Source: JAJOKI01 sp964412405 (GTDB taxonomy: Archaea > Halobacteriota > UBA148 > JAJOKI01). From it: a DNA stretch of 6,588 nt. The notes below the pieces were generated by a model. It saw only the letters and a program-made list of their open reading frames with translations. It did not search any database and had not been told where the DNA came from. The stretch covers positions 1 through 6,588 of the forward strand of contig CAYPOB010000043.1 of NCBI GenBank assembly GCA_964412405.1. The letters run 5' to 3'. The position numbers and the translations under genes are program-made. This document shows positions 5,599 through 6,588 of the stretch, piece by piece (positions within the stretch are counted from its first letter, which is position 1; every line of letters starts with the position of its first letter).

Positions 5599-6588
5599 AT
5601 GAAGATGAAAAGTATCACAACTGGAGAGGGCAATCGGAAAGTGAAGTTAAATATCATCGTTCCCATATCGCCACATGAGCCGCTTTCAGTGATAGAGAGG
5701 TCCGTAGAATCCCTGTCCAGATTAGAGCATGGAGATATGGGTGTTCATACGACATATATCATTGACACTCATCGTTCCGATGACCCGCGAGTCGCATATC
5801 TACAGAGACAAGCAGTATGTACAATAGTCAGAACCCATGGACGGGGGCGACGCGCAGGTGCGACCAATGATGCACTAAATAAAGTAGGTAAGACGGACTA
5901 TCTTGCTTTTTTTGATGTCGACAGTCGACCGGATTCCAACTTTCTGGTTGAATGTGTCAGGAAATTAGAAAAAAAGGGTGCTGTGATTGCTAGCGCACCG
6001 CGGTATATCACAAACCCGGAGGCAAGTTTAACTGCCAGAATTGTTGCCACCGAATATGCCATTCTAACGGATATATATCAATTGCTGGATCGTTATGACG
6101 GGTTTAAGCAATTCAATGGTTTAATCGGGGTGTTGGATGCACGGATTTTCAACAATCGCGGACTCGATGAATTCGCCGCTTGCGAGGATGTGGATATCAC
6201 CCAGCAGATATATCTGGGGGGGGATATCGCTGCACTCACAGAGGATACATGTGTGGGTGAGCAGGCTCCTGTTACTCTCAGAGATTATTATAACCAGAGG
6301 ATGAGATGGATTAACGGCGCGTATGAAGGGCTAAATCGATACTTCTCCACATTTGTGCGTGCAAAAATTCCGATGAGTCGCAAGATTACGTGGTTTTCGG
6401 CGACGATGTTCCCCTTTGTCATCTTCTTGTTCAGTCCACTCATACTGCTGTACGGCATAAAATTATGGAAGTCGTTTAACGGCATAAAAGATTTTACAAT
6501 TGGGGTATTCGGTCTGATACTACATGCCTGGATTATGCAGATATGCAGCTTGAACGTGTTGCTCAGACGATTATTCAATATGCAAATA
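5599..6588 (+). CDS. Family-2 membrane glycosyltransferase (3' end off window)
   Basis: An inverting GT-A enzyme that transfers sugar from a nucleotide-sugar donor, with a cytosolic active site and membrane-anchored C-terminus; donor and acceptor cannot be read. The frame is open for 330 codons to the window edge. LNIIVPIS (about 17-24) is the opening beta strand; RGRRAGATNDAL is the usual loop before the metal site; FFDVDSRPD carries the DxD at 106-108; CEDVDI (195-200) has the acidic ED pair; QRMRW (233-237) is the QxxRW motif typical of processive, polysaccharide-making GT2 enzymes such as cellulose, hyaluronan and chitin synthases. Two hydrophobic segments follow, about 265-287 and 300-322, and more may lie beyond the edge. 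An in-frame stop at 5560 limits the start; ATG 5599 and ATG 5605 are both possible, the second having AGGA six bases upstream. It lies after a decayed GT4 gene, so it may belong to a surface-glycan cluster continuing rightward. Confidence 0.88.
   Translation, partial: MKMKSITTGEGNRKVKLNIIVPISPHEPLSVIERSVESLSRLEHGDMGVHTTYIIDTHRSDDPRVAYLQRQAVCTIVRTHGRGRRAGATNDALNKVGKTDYLAFFDVDSRPDSNFLVECVRKLEKKGAVIASAPRYITNPEASLTARIVATEYAILTDIYQLLDRYDGFKQFNGLIGVLDARIFNNRGLDEFAACEDVDITQQIYLGGDIAALTEDTCVGEQAPVTLRDYYNQRMRWINGAYEGLNRYFSTFVRAKIPMSRKITWFSATMFPFVIFLFSPLILLYGIKLWKSFNGIKDFTIGVFGLILHAWIMQICSLNVLLRRLFNMQI
6216..6223 (+). repeat. G8 homopolymer inside the GT2 reading frame
   Basis: Eight consecutive G residues within the codons for Leu-Gly-Gly-Asp, between the ED motif and QxxRW. 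One-base slippage here would shift the frame before the QxxRW motif and the membrane segments. It is the longest G run I see in the window. Confidence 0.9.

Noticed and set aside
5917..5929. GTCGAC-A-GTCGAC repeated palindrome
   Set aside because: It falls in the codons of the GT2 DxD motif and is short enough to arise from the required Val-Asp-Ser-Arg coding.
6288..6578. Minus-strand 96-residue frame near the right edge
   Set aside because: It lies opposite the GT2 QxxRW and membrane segments, which clearly use the plus strand.

Overview
The window reads as archaeal chromosome, most likely from a methanogen or ANME-like lineage of the Methanomicrobia/Halobacteriota. The evidence is an ABCE1 with two N-terminal [4Fe-4S] clusters, an archaeal-length Pelota, an archaeal NFACT/RqcH protein, a three-helix EMC6-like protein, and start contexts mixing Shine-Dalgarno and apparently leaderless genes. 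The lineage call is an inference from gene content and sequence style; no marker settles it. I see no rRNA, tRNA, CRISPR array, insertion sequence or integrase.

Layout. Positions 1-2100 are a minus-strand pair: an EMC6-like membrane protein (2100-1768) followed 16 nt later by ABCE1 (1751 to the left edge, where only the last few codons are missing). An 87-nt divergent promoter region (2101-2187) separates it from a plus-strand pair, rqcH (2188-4158) and pelA (4189-5229), which are 30 nt apart and look co-transcribed. After pelA, 5240-5530 holds the wreck of a family-4 glycosyltransferase, frameshifted and internally deleted, which a standard gene caller would leave as empty intergenic DNA. 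From 5599 to the right edge runs an intact but incomplete family-2 membrane glycosyltransferase.

How the genes fit together. Pelota enters the A site of stalled or empty ribosomes, ABCE1 splits the subunits using ATP, and RqcH binds the large subunit that still carries peptidyl-tRNA and, in bacteria, directs C-terminal tailing of the stalled chain. These three successive steps of ribosome rescue are encoded within about 5.2 kb around one shared divergent promoter. The EMC6-like protein is the membrane member of the locus and suggests, by inference only, a link between rescue or recycling and membrane protein biogenesis. The glycosyltransferase segment on the right is a separate cell-surface module whose first gene has decayed.
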